In this document: one piece after another, positions 5,860 through 7,222 of the stretch | Numbering within the stretch: position 1 is the stretch's first letter | Layout of the letters: each line of letters begins with the position of its first letter | Origin: Roseburia sp. | Lineage (GTDB): Bacteria; Bacillota; Clostridia; Lachnospirales; Lachnospiraceae | Direction of reading: 5' to 3' | Assembly (NCBI GenBank): GCA_017626625.1 | Contig: JAGAIK010000503.1 | Span: forward strand, 1 to 7,222 | DNA length: 7,222 bases | The notes under the pieces: generated by a model | What the model was told of the DNA's origin: nothing | Database searches by the model: none | Seen by the model: only the letters and a program-made list of their open reading frames with translations | Position numbers and translations under genes: made by a program

Positions 5860-6814
5860 ACAGATTCATTTGCCTGCGGAGCCGTGATTTTATAAGGTTG
5901 AGAAAATGCTCATTACCTAAAACCGTAAGCATAGGGCCAAAGGACATGACTTCAATCAGAAGTTCCGTTTCCATACTTTGATTATAATAGATGAGGCACT
6001 CATAGGTGTTCTCATCTATTTTTGTGGTGTTTTTTTCATAGTTGGCGAAATGAAGCATGGCCCGCTCTAAGGCATTCCGCTCATTGACAATGCGCAGTTT
6101 CAGAGGTTCCCTGTAGTAGGAGGAACGGATAAACTGATTTAAGTCCGGAGGCGCAGCAAGCTTTTCGTCCATGAGGGTACATTGCTGAATACGGCTGACA
6201 TTTAAAATCTCCAGTTTCATTTTGTTTTGTCTGGTGCGCTCTATGGCAAGCAGCCGGAATTTATCATTCTTCACGGAATATTCCAGACGGCAGGGGACAT
6301 AGTGGTGGTGTACACGGGTTCCCCTTGGAGAGGTGTAGTCAATGTCTACAAATTGATTGCATTTCTGTGCCTGAAGCAAGGTGCGGAAATTACAGCGGTA
6401 TTTTTCGTCATCGTAAGGATCGCCGTCAGCAAAACGGTCATAGTAATAGAATTGCTCCTGCGTCCAAAGTGGGTTCACGGTCTTTAGCATTTCCTTTAGC
6501 GTGTCAAACTGTTCCGGTTCAAGAAAAAGCCGGATACGTGGGTCAGAAAGCAGGGCTTTCAGATATGATTTTTGCAGATGGGAAAGAGGGACGGAAAAAT
6601 TTTTTCCCAGCTTGGAAAGGTAAAGTCCGTCTTGCTTTTGAAAGAGATTCCATGTGCCGTCTTCGATTTTTGGAATGATGGAAAGCAGACTTTCCCCGAA
6701 AACGTCATCGGAAATTTCCGTTTGGATTTCCTGTATTGTCATTGCGTTTTGGTTCTGTAACAGGCGTCTCAGCACCTGAAAATAACAGTTGTAGATTTCA
6801 GAAAATAGTTCCAT
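5828..6814 (-). CDS. WYL-domain transcriptional regulator (second of a tandem pair)
   Basis: The 328-residue protein starts at ATG 6814, with GGAG 6 bp upstream. Residues 1-115 are the helical N-terminal part, probably a divergent winged helix. Residues about 148-215 form the WYL domain: a strand FVDIDYTSPRGTR, then HHYVPCRLEYSVKNDKFRLLAI and LEILNVSRIQQC. The namesake W-Y-L is F-R-L here (186-188), so the ligand site is divergent. Residues about 236-317 form the WCX extension (PLKLRIVNERNALERAMLHF ... EVMSFGPMLTVLG ... LIKSRLRRQMNLF). WYL proteins are cytoplasmic regulators that sense ligands such as nucleic-acid fragments and often govern DNA-damage or defence genes; that role is family knowledge. 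It follows the other WYL gene closely, so the two are probably co-transcribed and may act as a heteromer. The last nine residues (SPEYPPKHS) run into the FlxA-like gene and may be a recent extension. Confidence 0.85.
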   Translation of the reverse strand: MELFSEIYNCYFQVLRRLLQNQNAMTIQEIQTEISDDVFGESLLSIIPKIEDGTWNLFQKQDGLYLSKLGKNFSVPLSHLQKSYLKALLSDPRIRLFLEPEQFDTLKEMLKTVNPLWTQEQFYYYDRFADGDPYDDEKYRCNFRTLLQAQKCNQFVDIDYTSPRGTRVHHHYVPCRLEYSVKNDKFRLLAIERTRQNKMKLEILNVSRIQQCTLMDEKLAAPPDLNQFIRSSYYREPLKLRIVNERNALERAMLHFANYEKNTTKIDENTYECLIYYNQSMETELLIEVMSFGPMLTVLGNEHFLNLIKSRLRRQMNLFSPEYPPKHS

Positions 6815-6817
6815 AGG

Positions 6818-6859
6818 TTACTCCGTTGTGTACATTTCATACATGGTCTGCAAATCCTA
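6818..6859 (-). other. In-frame amber codon and orphaned 12-codon tail of the upstream WYL gene
   Basis: Reading leftward from TAG 6857-6859, codons GAT TTG CAG ACC ATG TAT GAA ATG TAC ACA ACG GAG TAA continue in the same frame. The GAG of the last sense codon, with the G before it, forms the GGAG ribosome site of the next gene. This arrangement is typical of translationally coupled genes and argues that the longer frame was once translated to TAA. Confidence 0.65.
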
Positions 6860-7222
6860 ATAAAAACGATGCTCCACAGATTTGGCGGTGCATTCCAAAG
6901 AAAGGATTCTGCCGATAAAGGTGCGAATCCATGGCAGCATTTCATTGCAGTCAAACACTTCGATTTCATATTGATAAATATTTCGCTCCAGTTTTGTCAC
7001 GGTGCCGCCTCTGCCTTCACGCTTCAATCGTTCCAGGATATAGTTTTCGGTTGGTTCGTAAACCTGCAGCGTCATAGTCAGCTTATCAAGATGCCGTCGG
7101 TTTTCATTTTGAAAGGACACGCCCCACAGGCAGGCACGGTTTCTGTCCAGCTTGTTTTGCAAATCATCATACTCCAATGCCTCGTCAAGGAGAACCACAT
7201 TTTTGATGGTATCTAAACGATA
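6857..7222 (-). CDS. WYL-domain regulator, C-terminal part, apparently cut short by an amber codon (5' end outside window)
   Basis: The frame enters from the right edge as YRLDTIKNVVLLDEA, the end of a WYL domain, so it is partial: 121 residues are visible. The WCX extension follows (RRHLDKLTMTLQVYEPTENY, then REGRGGTVTKLERNIYQYEIEVFDCNEMLPWIRTFIGRILSLEC). The frame stops at TAG (6857-6859) after VEHRFY. The same frame then continues DLQTMYEMYTTE to TAA at 6818-6820. That tail looks like the normal C-terminus of this family as I remember it (FY, one residue, DL..MY.MY), and it would end just 3 bp before the ATG of the next WYL gene. So the native end is probably 6818 and the TAG is a nonsense mutation or read error. 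Loss of 12 end residues may be harmless. The regulator role is family knowledge. Confidence 0.8.
   Translation of the reverse strand, partial: YRLDTIKNVVLLDEALEYDDLQNKLDRNRACLWGVSFQNENRRHLDKLTMTLQVYEPTENYILERLKREGRGGTVTKLERNIYQYEIEVFDCNEMLPWIRTFIGRILSLECTAKSVEHRFY

Noticed and set aside
1..7222. tRNA, rRNA, CRISPR arrays, insertion sequences or att repeats
   Set aside because: I scanned for regularly spaced repeats, transposase-like proteins, tRNA arms and flanking direct repeats and saw none.

Overview
The window looks like a chromosomal segment from a low-to-mid GC Clostridia bacterium, most likely a Lachnospiraceae gut anaerobe. This rests on strong AAGGAG-type ribosome sites, a 4Fe-4S-type aldo/keto reductase relic, a FlxA-like coiled-coil protein, a RecQ with a long C-terminal extension, and a tandem pair of WYL-domain regulators. 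The taxonomic call is inference from gene content, not from a marker gene.

Left edge (1-859): an AT-rich stretch that looks like the border of a defence island. It holds the C-terminal 225 residues of a restriction-type endonuclease with a visible D...DxK nuclease core. Directly behind it is a short fragment resembling the C-terminal end of a DUF2726 nuclease-like domain. Base composition then rises to that of the rest of the window.

Middle (860-2634): a free-standing XRE-type regulator with a helical-repeat sensor half, preceded by a perfect 7-bp inverted repeat that could be its operator. It converges on a broken gene on the other strand. That gene keeps the first ~25 and last ~79 residues of a 4Fe-4S aldo/keto reductase joined in frame, with the whole catalytic barrel missing and no usable start codon at its ribosome site. 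Two hairpins lie between the two genes.

Right (2635-7222): recQ, a complete helicase with its own recognisable promoter, followed by a FlxA-like coiled-coil protein on the same strand. The FlxA-like gene overlaps tail-to-tail by 32 bp with the second of two WYL-domain regulators transcribed leftward. The first of these, which enters from the right edge, carries an in-frame amber stop. Twelve codons that look like its normal C-terminus follow, ending 3 bp before the next gene starts.

No RNA genes, CRISPR arrays, insertion sequences or att sites were found. No clear new multi-gene system is visible. The most informative items are three pieces of gene decay (deleted reductase, amber-truncated WYL protein, DUF2726 scrap) and the truncated restriction gene, whose rest and partners lie to the left of the window.
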